Source of the DNA: Pseudodesulfovibrio thermohalotolerans
GTDB lineage: Bacteria; Desulfobacterota; Desulfovibrionia; Desulfovibrionales; Desulfovibrionaceae
Length of the DNA stretch: 64,000 bases
Direction of reading: 5' to 3'
NCBI RefSeq assembly: GCF_021353295.2
Contig: NZ_CP120635.1
Coordinates: 2,993,501 to 3,057,500, forward strand
Shown one piece after another: positions 55,044 to 64,000 of the stretch. The position numbers were made by a program, and so were the translations under genes. The notes beneath the pieces were generated by a model, which was not told the origin of the DNA, searched no databases, and saw only the letters and a list, made by a program, of their open reading frames with translations. Every line of letters starts with the position of its first letter. Position 1 is the stretch's first letter.

Positions 55044-55445
55044 CTACCGGAGTCCGTCGTAATCCTCGTCGCCCACGGGTTCGAGCCAGATGGCCGGTCC
55101 CTTTTCCGGGGCGACCTCGATGGCGACGTGGGAGAACCAGCTGTCCCTGGCCGCGCCGTGCCAGTGTTTGACGTCGGCGGGGATGTCCACCGTGTCGCCG
55201 GGGCGGAGTTCCCGGGCGGGTTTTCCCCACTCCTGGTAGTAGCCTCGGCCGGTGGTGACGAGCAGGACCTGGCCGCCCTGGTGCTTGTGCCAGTTGTTGC
55301 GGCACCCCGGCTCGAAGGTCACGTTGTAGACCGGCAGGGCCGCCCCCGCCGGAATCAGCGGATGCAGCCAGACCGTTTTGTTGAACCACTCGCTTTCGAA
55401 TTTTTCCCCGACGGGGAAGATGGCGCTCTTTTCCTGATCGTTCAT
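55044..55445 (-). CDS. cupin-domain protein, 133 aa
   Basis: It has a single cupin barrel with motif 1 around NNWHKHQGGQVLLVTTGRGYYQEWG and motif 2 around GDTVDIPADVKHWHGA; the histidines and Glu/Gln fit metal binding. The start has AAGGAGAAC upstream. It lies between two pseudogenes and belongs to a group of cupin, CMD-domain and oxidoreductase genes next to an AraC regulator. Many such cupins sit in aromatic or carbonyl-compound pathways, but the reaction here is unknown. Confidence 0.85.
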   Translation of the reverse strand: MNDQEKSAIFPVGEKFESEWFNKTVWLHPLIPAGAALPVYNVTFEPGCRNNWHKHQGGQVLLVTTGRGYYQEWGKPARELRPGDTVDIPADVKHWHGAARDSWFSHVAIEVAPEKGPAIWLEPVGDEDYDGLR

Positions 55446-55498
55446 GATGCTGTTCTCCTTATGTCTCGGGCCGAACTGGCCCTCTCTGTTATCTTCGC

Positions 55499-57036
<1,538 letters not shown>

Positions 57037-57045
57037 GATTCCCTC

Positions 57046-57522
57046 CTATTTTCCCAGGTATTGTTCGTCGGTGACCTTTTCCTTCCATACAACCGCCTCA
57101 CCGTCCCGGCTGCCCGTGACGACCAGGTGCTTCATAGAAGCATCCGGCGTCGCGCCGTGCCAATGGTCGATGCCGGACGGGCACCAGACCGTTTCGCCGG
57201 GATTGAACCTGATGATCTTTCCATCCCGCGTTCCGGTCAGGGCGACGCCCTCGATGACGACCATGTGCTGTCCGGCGGGATGCAGATGCCATGCAGTCCT
57301 GGCACCGGGCTGGAAGGTCACGTATGCGCCGGAATACTGCGCCGTATTGTTGGAGGGAAACAGCATCTCGACCCACACGTCGCCGGTGAACAAGTTTTCA
57401 GCCCCTTTGAAGGCCTTTTGAGAATCAGCGGAATAAAGCACCTGGGACCGGCCGTCGTCCGCGGCAAAAGCGCCGGTTGCGGCGAACAGCGACAGGACCA
57501 GCATCATTGTAATTTTTCTCAT
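57046..57522 (-). CDS. secreted cupin-domain protein, 158 aa
   Basis: ATG 57522 gives a signal peptide (MRKITMMLVLSLFAATGAFAA); the longer frame does not. The cupin motifs are PGARTAWHLHPAGQHMVVIEG and PGETVWCPSGIDHWHGATPD, with metal-binding histidines. It ends nine bases before the CMD-protein gene and is probably in the same operon. A periplasmic metal-dependent cupin next to a secreted CMD protein is consistent with shared handling of a periplasmic compound; this is inference. Confidence 0.87.
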   Translation of the reverse strand: MRKITMMLVLSLFAATGAFAADDGRSQVLYSADSQKAFKGAENLFTGDVWVEMLFPSNNTAQYSGAYVTFQPGARTAWHLHPAGQHMVVIEGVALTGTRDGKIIRFNPGETVWCPSGIDHWHGATPDASMKHLVVTGSRDGEAVVWKEKVTDEQYLGK

Positions 57523-57631
57523 CGGATACCCCTTTTGCTGAAATTGGCTTATTCTGGGCGGAGCCGCCGCGGGCGGCTCCGCCCCCTGAATCATTCATTT
57601 CTCTTTCGGATCGGACGGCCAACGGACAACC

Positions 57632-58819
57632 CTACAGTGCCGAGCGAAGCACCTCGACGATATCGTCCCCGGTCATGGGCGGACGGCCCAACAGGTTGCC
57701 GTTTGCGTCGTGAACAACAAGGGCCGCGTCCTTGGCATACTGCTCGAACAGCTCGTCGCTGACGCCCACTTCGGACAGGGTCGTGGGGCAGCCGATCTCC
57801 TTCAGGAAGGCGATGTAGGCGTCGATGCCTTCCGCGGCCAGGGTCTCGGGAGTCTTGCCCTCGGGTGACAGGCCGAAGACGCGCTCGGCGAACTGGGCGA
57901 ACCGCTCGGGACGATGGTTGGCGGCAAACCGCATCCAGGCGGGACCGACGATGGCCAACCCCGCGCCGTGGGTGATATTGTGATGGGCGGACAGGGCGTG
58001 CTCGATCATGTGCATGGGAGCGACCATGTGGACGCCCGCCTGAATCCAGCCGTTGAGAGCCACAATGGAGGCCCACTGCACCTGAGTGCGGGCTTCGAGA
58101 TCCCCGCCGTCGGCCACGGCCTTGCGGCCCCATTCCACGGCGTTGATGATGACGCCCTCGGCAAAACGGTCCTGAATGGGCGTTCCGTCCACGCCGTTGA
58201 AGTATCCCTCCATCACGTGGGTGATGATATCGCACACGCCGTAGGCGGTCTGATCCTTGGGGACGGACAGGGTCAGCAAGGGATCGACGATGGCGAACTT
58301 GGGGAACAGGCTCTCGGTCTGGGCAAAGGACTTCACCTTGGTCTCGTCGTTGGAGATGACCGCGCCGCAGTTCATCTCGGAGCCGGTGGCGGCCAGGGTC
58401 GGCACGGTGATGACGGGCAACGCTTCGGCCGGGATATGCCAGTCCTCCTGGCCATGGGCGATCAGGTTCCACGGATCGCCGTCGTACAACGCAGCAGCCG
58501 CGATGACCTTGGAGGCGTCCATGGTGGAACCGCCGCCGAGCGCGACGATCACGTCGCAGCCTTCCCTGCGCACTATTTCCGCGCCCCGGGCCACGGACGA
58601 GATTTGCGGATTCGGCTCGACTCCGGCGCATTCGGCAAATTCGACGCCTGCCGCCTTGAGGCTCTCGATTGCACGATCGAACGTGCCGCTGCGCTTGACA
58701 CTTCCGCCGCCGGTAACGACCAGCGCCTTTTTACCAAGACCGGCGACAACTTCGCCGAGTCGGGAAAGAGAGCCTGCGCCAAAGACCAATCGGGTTGGAT
58801 TGTAAAAATCGAAATTCAT
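57632..58819 (-). CDS. iron-containing alcohol dehydrogenase
   Basis: The second ATG (58819) is preferred because AAAGGAG lies six bases before it, whereas the first ATG directly abuts that site; the product has 395 residues. NAD-binding ALGGGSTMDASK and the iron-binding segment with AHHNITHGAGLAIVGPAW identify the Fe-ADH family (group III). It oxidises alcohols or reduces aldehydes with NAD(P)H. It is divergent from the AraC regulator at 59047, which likely controls it. Confidence 0.93.
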   Translation of the reverse strand: MNFDFYNPTRLVFGAGSLSRLGEVVAGLGKKALVVTGGGSVKRSGTFDRAIESLKAAGVEFAECAGVEPNPQISSVARGAEIVRREGCDVIVALGGGSTMDASKVIAAAALYDGDPWNLIAHGQEDWHIPAEALPVITVPTLAATGSEMNCGAVISNDETKVKSFAQTESLFPKFAIVDPLLTLSVPKDQTAYGVCDIITHVMEGYFNGVDGTPIQDRFAEGVIINAVEWGRKAVADGGDLEARTQVQWASIVALNGWIQAGVHMVAPMHMIEHALSAHHNITHGAGLAIVGPAWMRFAANHRPERFAQFAERVFGLSPEGKTPETLAAEGIDAYIAFLKEIGCPTTLSEVGVSDELFEQYAKDAALVVHDANGNLLGRPPMTGDDIVEVLRSAL

Positions 58820-59046
58820 GTCCATCTCCTTTATAGGTAGGTGTCGGTTTATTGTATGCCGCCCCGACTCAGGAAGCCTCGGGCTCCAGGCGGTCGCATT
58901 CGTTTTCCCCTATTTTATAGGGCCAACACACTCGGGCGAGATAGACCGATCCTCTTTTATTCTTGCACGATCGTCCGAAAGGCTCAGACCGCCCCTTGTC
59001 CATAATTTTCGAATACTGTTAAGGATAAATTGAAAGGAGGCGTCCA

Positions 59047-59985
59047 ATGAGCAAAAATGAAACAAACCCCATCGGCACGGCGCGAACGGCCCTTGCAAAA
59101 AATATCTACCGATGGACGGAAGAAAACGACCATCTGGAACCGGGAATTCCCGGCCTTATGCTGGTCAGATATGAAGCGCCCACGGAACCGATGAGCGCCA
59201 TGTACGAGCCATGCATCTGCCTGGTCGCCCAAGGAGCCAAAAAGGTTCAGTTGGGTAATGAGGAATATATCTATGACAAAAACAACCTCCTGCTCACCTC
59301 GGTGGGGTTGCCGGGCGTTGCCCAGGTCATCCAGGCGAGCAAGGAAAAGCCGCTTCTCAGCCTGGTCCTGAAAATAGACCTGCGCATGGTGGCCCAGCTC
59401 ATGGTGGACTCCAACCTGCCGGTCGCACGCAACCAGCAGCCGGGCCGGGGCATGGCCGTGTCCGAGGTGTCCGGGCCGCTGCTCGACAGTTTTCAGCGGC
59501 TGCTCGACCTGCTGGACACCCCTGAGGACATCCCCATCCTTTCTCCGCTGATCCTCAAGGAAATCCTCTATCGTCTTCTCATGGGGGAACTAGGGCCGCG
59601 CCTGCGCAGCATCGCCACGGCCGGAAGCCACGGGCAGCAGGTCGCCAAAGCCGTGGGTTGGCTCAAGGAGAACTACGCCAAGCAACTCAAGGTGGAGGGA
59701 TTGGCCAGGAAAACCGGCATGAGCGTTTCAACCTTCCATCACCATTTCCGCGCCATGACGGCCATGAGCCCCCTCCAGTTCCAGAAATGGCTCCGGCTGC
59801 ACGAAGCCCGGCGGCTCATGCTGACCGAAAATCAGGACGCCACCACCGCGGCACTGCAAGTGGGCTACGAAAGCCCGTCCCAGTTCAGCCGCGAATACAA
59901 ACGCCAGTTCGGTGCCCCGCCGCTGCGCGACATCAAGAGCCTGCACAAAAAAGGAAAGACGGAGGTAGTCTCCGGGGCGGCGTAG
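59047..59985 (+). CDS. AraC-family transcriptional regulator
   Basis: This 312-residue protein has an N-terminal AraC_N-type ligand domain (VRYEAPTEPMSAMYEPCICLVAQGAKKV) and two C-terminal HTH motifs (VEGLARKTGMSVSTFHHHFRAMTAMSPLQFQKWLRL, then ATTAALQVGYESPSQFSREYKRQFG). AGGAGG precedes the ATG. Regulators of this kind often control a divergent oxidoreductase; here the divergent gene is the Fe-alcohol dehydrogenase. The ligand is unknown. Confidence 0.93.
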   Translation: MSKNETNPIGTARTALAKNIYRWTEENDHLEPGIPGLMLVRYEAPTEPMSAMYEPCICLVAQGAKKVQLGNEEYIYDKNNLLLTSVGLPGVAQVIQASKEKPLLSLVLKIDLRMVAQLMVDSNLPVARNQQPGRGMAVSEVSGPLLDSFQRLLDLLDTPEDIPILSPLILKEILYRLLMGELGPRLRSIATAGSHGQQVAKAVGWLKENYAKQLKVEGLARKTGMSVSTFHHHFRAMTAMSPLQFQKWLRLHEARRLMLTENQDATTAALQVGYESPSQFSREYKRQFGAPPLRDIKSLHKKGKTEVVSGAA

Positions 59986-60504
59986 GGAATGACCGATCCA
60001 CCCCCGGACTTTGCCCAAGATGGAGTCATGAAAGCGGCCCTCGCATTAGGGTGCGGGGGCCGCTTTCGTTCGGCCAAACTCCAGTATCCCTTTCATCGGC
60101 CTTGCCGCCCGCGCACCTGATTGACTGCGGACTGCACCGCCTCGACAAAAAGCCCGCACGTTCCCGATCAATCATTTACGATATATACTTATCAGCCGCC
60201 GTCACAGGGAGATTCGCCCGACGGGAGAAGCACTACGAGCCACATGTCATCCACGAACAGCCTCAGATCAAACTCCAGACGATAGGCGCGAGAGGGTCCC
60301 GAGCGGTATGGGCCAGCAGGAACGAGTGAGGGGAACCACAGGCGTCCCCCTCGTTGCACCCGGCAACCAAGCCCTCTGAAAAAGATCGCGCTCAAACCTT
60401 TATCGTTGCCGGGGCGAGCCGCTTTGAGCGGCGCCAGCGGTTTTTCCGAACGTGAAGATCGCCAATATGTCCCTGTAAAGTCCCTGTCCGACGGAAGAGT
60501 CTGC
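59986..60504. other. intergenic region with terminator near 60031-60066
   Basis: A stem AAAGCGGCCC (60031-60040) with GGGCCGCTTT (60057-60066) enclosing a smaller CGCA/TGCG stem is the likely terminator of the AraC gene. The remaining ~430 bases hold no recognisable gene; open frames there lack ribosome-binding sites. Confidence 0.5.
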
Positions 60505-60756
60505 CTACAAGGCGTTTTTCGCATCCTGCCCGTCGAGGACGGTCACCGTCGCCGTCCGGCCCACGATCAAGCGTATTTCCTGGGGATTGTCGTCAATGAC
60601 GATCCGCACGGGGATTCGCGGGGCGAGACGGACCCAGGAAAAGGTCGGAGAGGTGGCCGCCAGCAACCCGGAGTGGGAATTGTCCCGGTCCTGGATGCCG
60701 CTGGCGATGCTTTCCACCAATTTCCCGATCATCTCGTACTTTTCAGAATCCGTCAT
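60505..60756 (-). pseudogene. C-terminal fragment of an AaeA/HlyD-type efflux adaptor
   Basis: The readable end (VESIASGIQDRDNS, TSPTFSWVRLAPRIPVRI, then GRTATVTVL) matches the C-terminal part of periplasmic adaptor proteins that pair with aromatic-acid efflux pumps. The N-terminal membrane anchor and lipoyl/hairpin parts are missing. A short protein could be made from ATG 60756, but a truncated remnant is more likely. Confidence 0.6.
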
Positions 60757-60890
60757 ATCCTTCACAATCCCCTGTGTCTGCAAGCTTTTTTCATTTGATC
60801 CTTTTATTTCCTTTTTCCTTTCCTTCGCCCGACAGGGCGGGGATCCTTTGCCGCCCCCGCCAGGGAGACGGCCGATCCTTTCCGAGCACC

Positions 60891-61169
60891 TCAGTCGTCC
60901 CACATCGACGAAGACATGTCGTCGCCGAGCGAGGAGTCGTTCCAATCGAAACTGCTGTCATCCCCTATCGAATCGTCATGGTGAATGTTGCCAATCAGGC
61001 ATAATTTTGCAGGGTCCATAATGTCATCGAAAATGCCGACAACGTCGTCATCGTCCCGCCTACCGTTCGCGATGGTCCGGTTGCCATCCCCGCCGCCGAA
61101 GAAAACTGCCAAGGCAATCATCCCCAGGATGTATCCTGCGGGCAGAATTATCCAAATTGCTCCCATCAT
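60891..61169 (-). CDS. small single-span membrane protein with acidic tail
   Basis: This 92-residue protein has one N-terminal membrane helix (IWIILPAGYILGMIALAVFF) followed by a glycine turn and a very acidic, Asp/Ser-rich cytoplasmic or periplasmic tail (RRDDDDVV, then SSMWDD). GGAGGGAG lies six bases before the ATG, supporting translation. No family is recognised and no operon partner is evident. Confidence 0.6.
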   Translation of the reverse strand: MMGAIWIILPAGYILGMIALAVFFGGGDGNRTIANGRRDDDDVVGIFDDIMDPAKLCLIGNIHHDDSIGDDSSFDWNDSSLGDDMSSSMWDD

Positions 61170-61659
61170 GGTGCTCCCTCCATTTCCGTTGAACCAAAGT
61201 GCATTGTTGCGCGTCTCCGCGAGAGAGCCCAGCGTTTTCTGCAGATTTTATGGCACAACCCTCTCTTTTTACTCCTTTTTCATCTTTTATGGCCGCGCAC
61301 GGCAAATCCGATCGTCCGGGGGTGAGGCGAGATGGTTGGGAGCACCCTCTCCGGCGGGGGGGGGGGGGAAAGATTGTCTCGCGTTGCGCGCCAACGGCTT
61401 CCGGTTTTGCCGATACCGATTTGCTCGGAGGCGTCCGAACAGTTGATGACAATCTTTGAATCCTTTTCTTGGGGTTGCTGACAACACTTCCAGATCCCTG
61501 GATCGGACAATGAAAAACTGGTCATTTTTGATCAAAAACGACCATTTTCCATGAACTGGGTGCATTTGCCGGAACCGGACCGAAAGCCGTGTTTCGGTCC
61601 CGTCTGGGCAAATTCGATAAGTTCTTGGAAAACGCCGTTTTTCGGAGAGGTCGGCTAGG
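61170..61659. other. intergenic region with repeat copy and palindrome
   Basis: It holds one copy of the dispersed repeat (61326-61394) including a run of 13 G (61356-61368), and an A/T-rich palindrome GGTC-a-TTTTTGATCAAAAA-c-GACC at 61520-61543. No gene is seen. Confidence 0.5.
61326..61394 (+). repeat. direct repeat copy A flanking the Rhs locus
   Basis: It shares GATGGTTGGGAGC-type and AAAGATTGTCTCGCGTTG-type blocks with the sequence at 63939-64000, in the same orientation and order. The copies differ by a few substitutions and by a G run here. Confidence 0.75.
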
Positions 61660-61691
61660 AATAAAAAAGAAGGGCTGCGGAAGCAGCCCTT
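61660..61691 (-). terminator. terminator of the Rhs locus
   Basis: A perfect 9-bp stem (61670-61678 with 61683-61691, GGAA-type loop) is followed on the minus strand by CTTTTTTATT, about 35 bases after the last small gene. Confidence 0.9.
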
Positions 61692-61724
61692 TCAAAATCG
61701 GCATTTCAAAAAATGGCGATTTTA

Positions 61725-61934
61725 TCATTTGTTGTTCCCCTTGTTGCGGGATGGCGAGCGAAGGAACCAGGCCAATACGGGAACTGATACTCCTACCCCA
61801 ATGAGCATCCATGCGAACAGCTTCGGATACATGATCGGGACACCAAAATGGTGCATGGTTCCATCCAGTAAACCAAACACCCCGGCTACCACGAAGATCA
61901 TCCCCAGGCCTAGTTCAGACACTTTCACTCGCAT
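61725..61934 (-). CDS. small membrane protein, putative immunity to the orphan Rhs tip
   Basis: ATG 61934 overlaps the stop of the orphan Rhs tip (TAATG) with GGAG upstream, giving 69 residues. Two membrane segments are predicted (about 10-28 and 38-56) and the protein ends PVLAWFLRSPSRNKGNNK, nearly the same as the end of the protein at 62232-62435. The position directly after a toxin-tip sequence is that of an immunity gene. The toxin activity is unknown, so the role is inference. Confidence 0.7.
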   Translation of the reverse strand: MRVKVSELGLGMIFVVAGVFGLLDGTMHHFGVPIMYPKLFAWMLIGVGVSVPVLAWFLRSPSRNKGNNK

Positions 61935-62184
61935 TATTTCTTTTTTCTCCAATCGTCATATTCATCATACGCTTTGCGTGTCCCACTGCCCCAATAGCCA
62001 GGCCAAGACGCAGGGGGCGGGCCTGGGTCCAGGGCACCGGAAGCAAAGTCCTCTGCCGCTTTTGAACCCGCGGCAAGTTTATCCGGATGCTGCATCGCGG
62101 CCGCCGCAGCCGCGGGAGCCGCCTTTGCCGCACCTGCCGCTCCGAAAATGCCGGAGTTGATCCCGATAACCCTACCTATGGCAC
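61934..62184 (-). pseudogene. orphan Rhs C-terminal tip (displaced toxin cassette)
   Basis: The frame reads AIGRVIGINSG, then AAPAAAAAAMQHPDKLAAGSK and PPPASWPGY, closely following the end of the intact Rhs protein, but the last ~20 residues differ (ending DDWRKKK). It has no start codon and homology stops near 62184 at an in-frame stop. This is the arrangement of a displaced tip that can be swapped onto the main Rhs gene by recombination. Confidence 0.75.
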
Positions 62185-62198
62185 GGGGTTATATGAGC

Positions 62199-62228
62199 TA
62201 ACCGCCCCACCAATCCGGCAGGGCGGTT
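62199..62228 (-). terminator. hairpin between the first immunity-like gene and the orphan tip
   Basis: An 8-bp stem AACCGCCC (62200-62207) with GGGCGGTT (62221-62228) has a weak following T content; it could reduce transcription into the orphan cassette. Confidence 0.45.
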
Positions 62229-62231
62229 GTA

Positions 62232-62435
62232 TCATTTGTTATTTCCCTGGTTGCGGGACGGAGAACGAAGGAACCAGGACAGGACAGGAATTGCAATCCC
62301 CCCGCTCAAGATAATGTATTCGACCCAGCCGTACACAGGAAACCCCTTAAAATAGGATTCACCCGAACTAAGACTGAGGATACTTGTTATTATCATTGCC
62401 AGGCTGATTGCGATTTCCGCTGGCTTGATTCTCAT
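62232..62435 (-). CDS. small membrane protein, putative immunity to the Rhs toxin
   Basis: The ATG at 62435 overlaps the Rhs stop by four bases (ATGA). The 67-residue protein has two membrane segments (about 6-24 and 37-55) and ends PVLSWFLRSPSRNQGNNK, matching the protein at 61725-61934, while the first 45 residues differ. Small genes coupled to the end of Rhs genes are typically immunity genes. A membrane-located immunity protein would fit a membrane-acting toxin tip, but this is inference. Confidence 0.72.
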   Translation of the reverse strand: MRIKPAEIAISLAMIITSILSLSSGESYFKGFPVYGWVEYIILSGGIAIPVLSWFLRSPSRNQGNNK

Positions 62436-63736
62436 TTTTTCTTCCTTCTTTTATATTCATTGCTTCCCTTACCGGCCAAGCCTCCTAAATAGCCCGGCCA
62501 GGAAGCTGGCGGCGGGCTTTCGTCGAAGTAACCGGAAGCAAAGTCCGCTGCCGCTTTTGAACCCGCAGCAAGTTTATCCGGATGCTGCATCGCGGCCGCC
62601 GCTGCCGCGGGAGCCGCCTTTGCCGCACCTGCCGCTCCGACAATGCCGGAATTGATCCCGATAACCTTGCCCATGGCATCATGGACGCCCTCGGTGGCCG
62701 TGGGCTTGTCCTTGCCGTAATCCTTGTCGGTCTTCTTGCCGAACCAATCCGCGGCCTTGGCCGACAGATACGATCCGGTGGCGCTGATGGCGGTCGCACC
62801 TGCCATGCCTGCCGCAAAGGGCAGGAGAAACGGCAGCAGCCCTGTCGGATCGTTGGCATTGACCGGATCATCAAGGCAGTACCCATACCAGTCCGGATCA
62901 CCACCCCTGTCTCCGATGGGGTCGGGCGCGGTCCACCGGCCGGTGAACGGATCGTAATCCCGCCAGCCGAAGCGGACGAATCCCAGATCCCGGTCGTGCA
63001 GGCCGCCCGCAAAGCCGAGGGGTACGCGCAGGCCCGGATTGGTGTCCGCTATTATTCCGCCGAAGGGATCGTAGAGAACTTCCTTTATCACGTTGCCGTC
63101 CGCGTCGGCAACCACGCGCAGGGAGCCGACCTGGTCATAGCGCAGGGTGAATACGGCCCCGTCCTCGCGCCGCATGGCCGAGGGCAGTCGCTCGTCGTCA
63201 CCGTACCCGAACTCGTAGCCCATGCGCCCGTCGTGGAACGCGCCGAGCCGGATGAAGTCGAGCCATTGGTAGGCCTCGACGAGTTGGCCGTTGAAATACT
63301 TGGCGGCCCGCCGGCCCTGCTCGTCGTGGCGAAAGGTGTAAACACGATTTTGATTCTCCTCTTCCATCTTGAGCAGCCGGTAGTCTGGCGCGTACTCGTA
63401 CAGGTGGTACGTGCCGCCGTTCGACCAGATGGACCGGAACCCGTTTTCGTCGTGCGTGAACCCGTTATTTCCCGCGCTCATAAGCCGGTTGTCCAGGTTG
63501 TACCGGTAGTCGCGGTAGCTGGACCCCACGGTCGCCGGGAAGCAGTCCCGCTGGCGGCGGCCGTCCCGGTCGTAATAGCACTGGCAGATAAGCCGATTGT
63601 CCAGGTGCGCCTCGAAAAGCCTCCCGGCCTTGTCGTAGGCATACTTCCAGACTACAGGCCGACCGGCCACGATTTCGGTTTTCTCCACGATTCGACCGTT
63701 CCGGTCGTGCTTCAGCCTCATATCAAATACGCTCAT
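62432..63736 (-). CDS. short Rhs-repeat protein with variable C-terminal tip
   Basis: ATG 63736 follows GGAGG and gives 434 residues. YD-type repeats (FDMRLKHDRNGRIVEKTE, YAYDKAGRLFEAHLD, YDQVGSLRVVADADGNVIKEVLYDPFG) lead to the Rhs core end (DRDLGFVRFGWRDYDPFTGRWTAPDPIG, then NPVN-like VNANDPTGLLPF). The last ~130 residues are an Ala-rich tip (GINSGIVGAAGAAKA) ending YKRRKKK. The protein lacks the long N-terminal shell and any export domain, so it is a truncated or compact Rhs. It is followed by an immunity-like gene and a second tip/immunity pair. Confidence 0.88.
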   Translation of the reverse strand: MSVFDMRLKHDRNGRIVEKTEIVAGRPVVWKYAYDKAGRLFEAHLDNRLICQCYYDRDGRRQRDCFPATVGSSYRDYRYNLDNRLMSAGNNGFTHDENGFRSIWSNGGTYHLYEYAPDYRLLKMEEENQNRVYTFRHDEQGRRAAKYFNGQLVEAYQWLDFIRLGAFHDGRMGYEFGYGDDERLPSAMRREDGAVFTLRYDQVGSLRVVADADGNVIKEVLYDPFGGIIADTNPGLRVPLGFAGGLHDRDLGFVRFGWRDYDPFTGRWTAPDPIGDRGGDPDWYGYCLDDPVNANDPTGLLPFLLPFAAGMAGATAISATGSYLSAKAADWFGKKTDKDYGKDKPTATEGVHDAMGKVIGINSGIVGAAGAAKAAPAAAAAAMQHPDKLAAGSKAAADFASGYFDESPPPASWPGYLGGLAGKGSNEYKRRKKK

Positions 63737-64000
63737 AGGATATCCTCCGGGCCACTGAGCTGACGGCCCTGTTTTTATTTGCGGAGAGCGTACCATGGGT
63801 TTTTCGGCCCAAATGGGCGAAACACGGCGGTGTCGGTGGAATGCAGCCGAATGTCGGTCGAATGCATGGTACGGTCGGCGAAATACACCAAAAAAACCGT
63901 ATCTTCCGCTTGACAGGTTTCACCAAAGGGGCTGGTGGGGCGAAATGGTTGGGAGCCCCCTTTCCGGCGAGGGGAAAGATTGTCTCGCGTTGTGCGCCAA
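63737..64000. other. region upstream of the Rhs gene
   Basis: It contains a two-copy repeat with a 21-base period (TGTCGGTGGAATGCA at 63831 and TGTCGGTCGAATGCA at 63852) and the second copy of the dispersed repeat at its end. No gene is seen; the Rhs promoter should lie here. Confidence 0.45.
63939..64000 (+). repeat. direct repeat copy B flanking the Rhs locus
   Basis: Same orientation and block order as the copy at 61326-61394; it continues to the window edge, so its full length is not known. Confidence 0.75.

Noticed and set aside
60192-60524. A 110-codon minus-strand frame between the AraC gene and the efflux-adaptor remnant
   Set aside because: No supported start, arginine/proline-rich shadow-like composition and no similarity recognised.
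60891-61169. TGA end of the small acidic protein as another selenocysteine site
   Set aside because: The frame continues for only about 35 codons of unpatterned sequence and no Cys homologue is known.

Overview
The window reads as part of the chromosome of a GC-rich, anaerobic, sulfate-reducer-like Desulfobacterota (Desulfovibrionales type, e.g. Pseudodesulfovibrio/Desulfovibrio). The reasons are Hdr-type electron-bifurcation genes, a tetraheme cytochrome, a TRAP operon driven by a sigma-54 activator, several NtrC-type regulators and, most strikingly, at least three in-frame UGA codons that replace conserved cysteines. This assignment is inference from gene content; no rRNA or tRNA gene was seen.

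Layout. 1-3.7 kb (+): a chain of three histidine kinases and two stand-alone receivers. 3.8-5.4 kb: a hypothetical protein and a TSCPD protein. 5.8-16.5 kb: a sigma-54 activator divergent from a catabolic operon (TRAP transporter, two PLP enzymes, YgeY-type peptidase, D-aminoacylase), with a GG-N10-GC promoter in front of it. 16.7-18.7 kb: a Kef-type antiporter. 18.9-34.2 kb: a mostly minus-strand envelope cluster with two arylsulfotransferase-fold proteins, two small HhH proteins ending in cysteines, an outer-membrane barrel, a kinase/NtrC pair, two DUF1573 proteins (one a selenoprotein), a tetraheme cytochrome, two tiny membrane proteins, a YeiH-type transporter and a 968-aa duplicated secreted protein. 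34.4-45.4 kb (-): a heterodisulfide-reductase-like operon (HdrA, MvhD, FrhB/FdhB-like, a double HdrA with an embedded dead receiver, HdrC, HdrB, Usp, and a UGA-containing CCG-domain protein). 45.4-47.7 kb: an orphan IS3 OrfA and an atypical NtrC-like regulator. 47.7-54.1 kb (-): an M20 amidohydrolase, a His-rich HypB-like peptide, a Sec-containing Spx/ArsC-like protein, and a VTC/DUF4956/CotH operon. 54.1-56.3 kb: a gene graveyard. 56.3-60 kb: CMD, cupin and Fe-alcohol dehydrogenase genes with a divergent AraC regulator. 60.5-64 kb: an efflux-adaptor remnant, a small acidic protein, and a compact Rhs toxin locus with an orphan toxin tip and two related immunity-like proteins.

How parts fit together. 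The three UGA genes each carry a hairpin with a GG-starting triloop 21-26 nt after the UGA, the geometry expected of a bacterial SECIS. All three gain a full-length, in-frame product when UGA is read as selenocysteine. One belongs to the periplasmic cluster, one to the Hdr electron-transfer operon and one is a cytosolic thiol-redox protein, so the cell appears to use selenocysteine widely in redox proteins. The 18.9-34.2 kb cluster is the best candidate for an undescribed system: a periplasmic thiol/selenol and sulfur-linked redox assembly whose substrate cannot be read from sequence.
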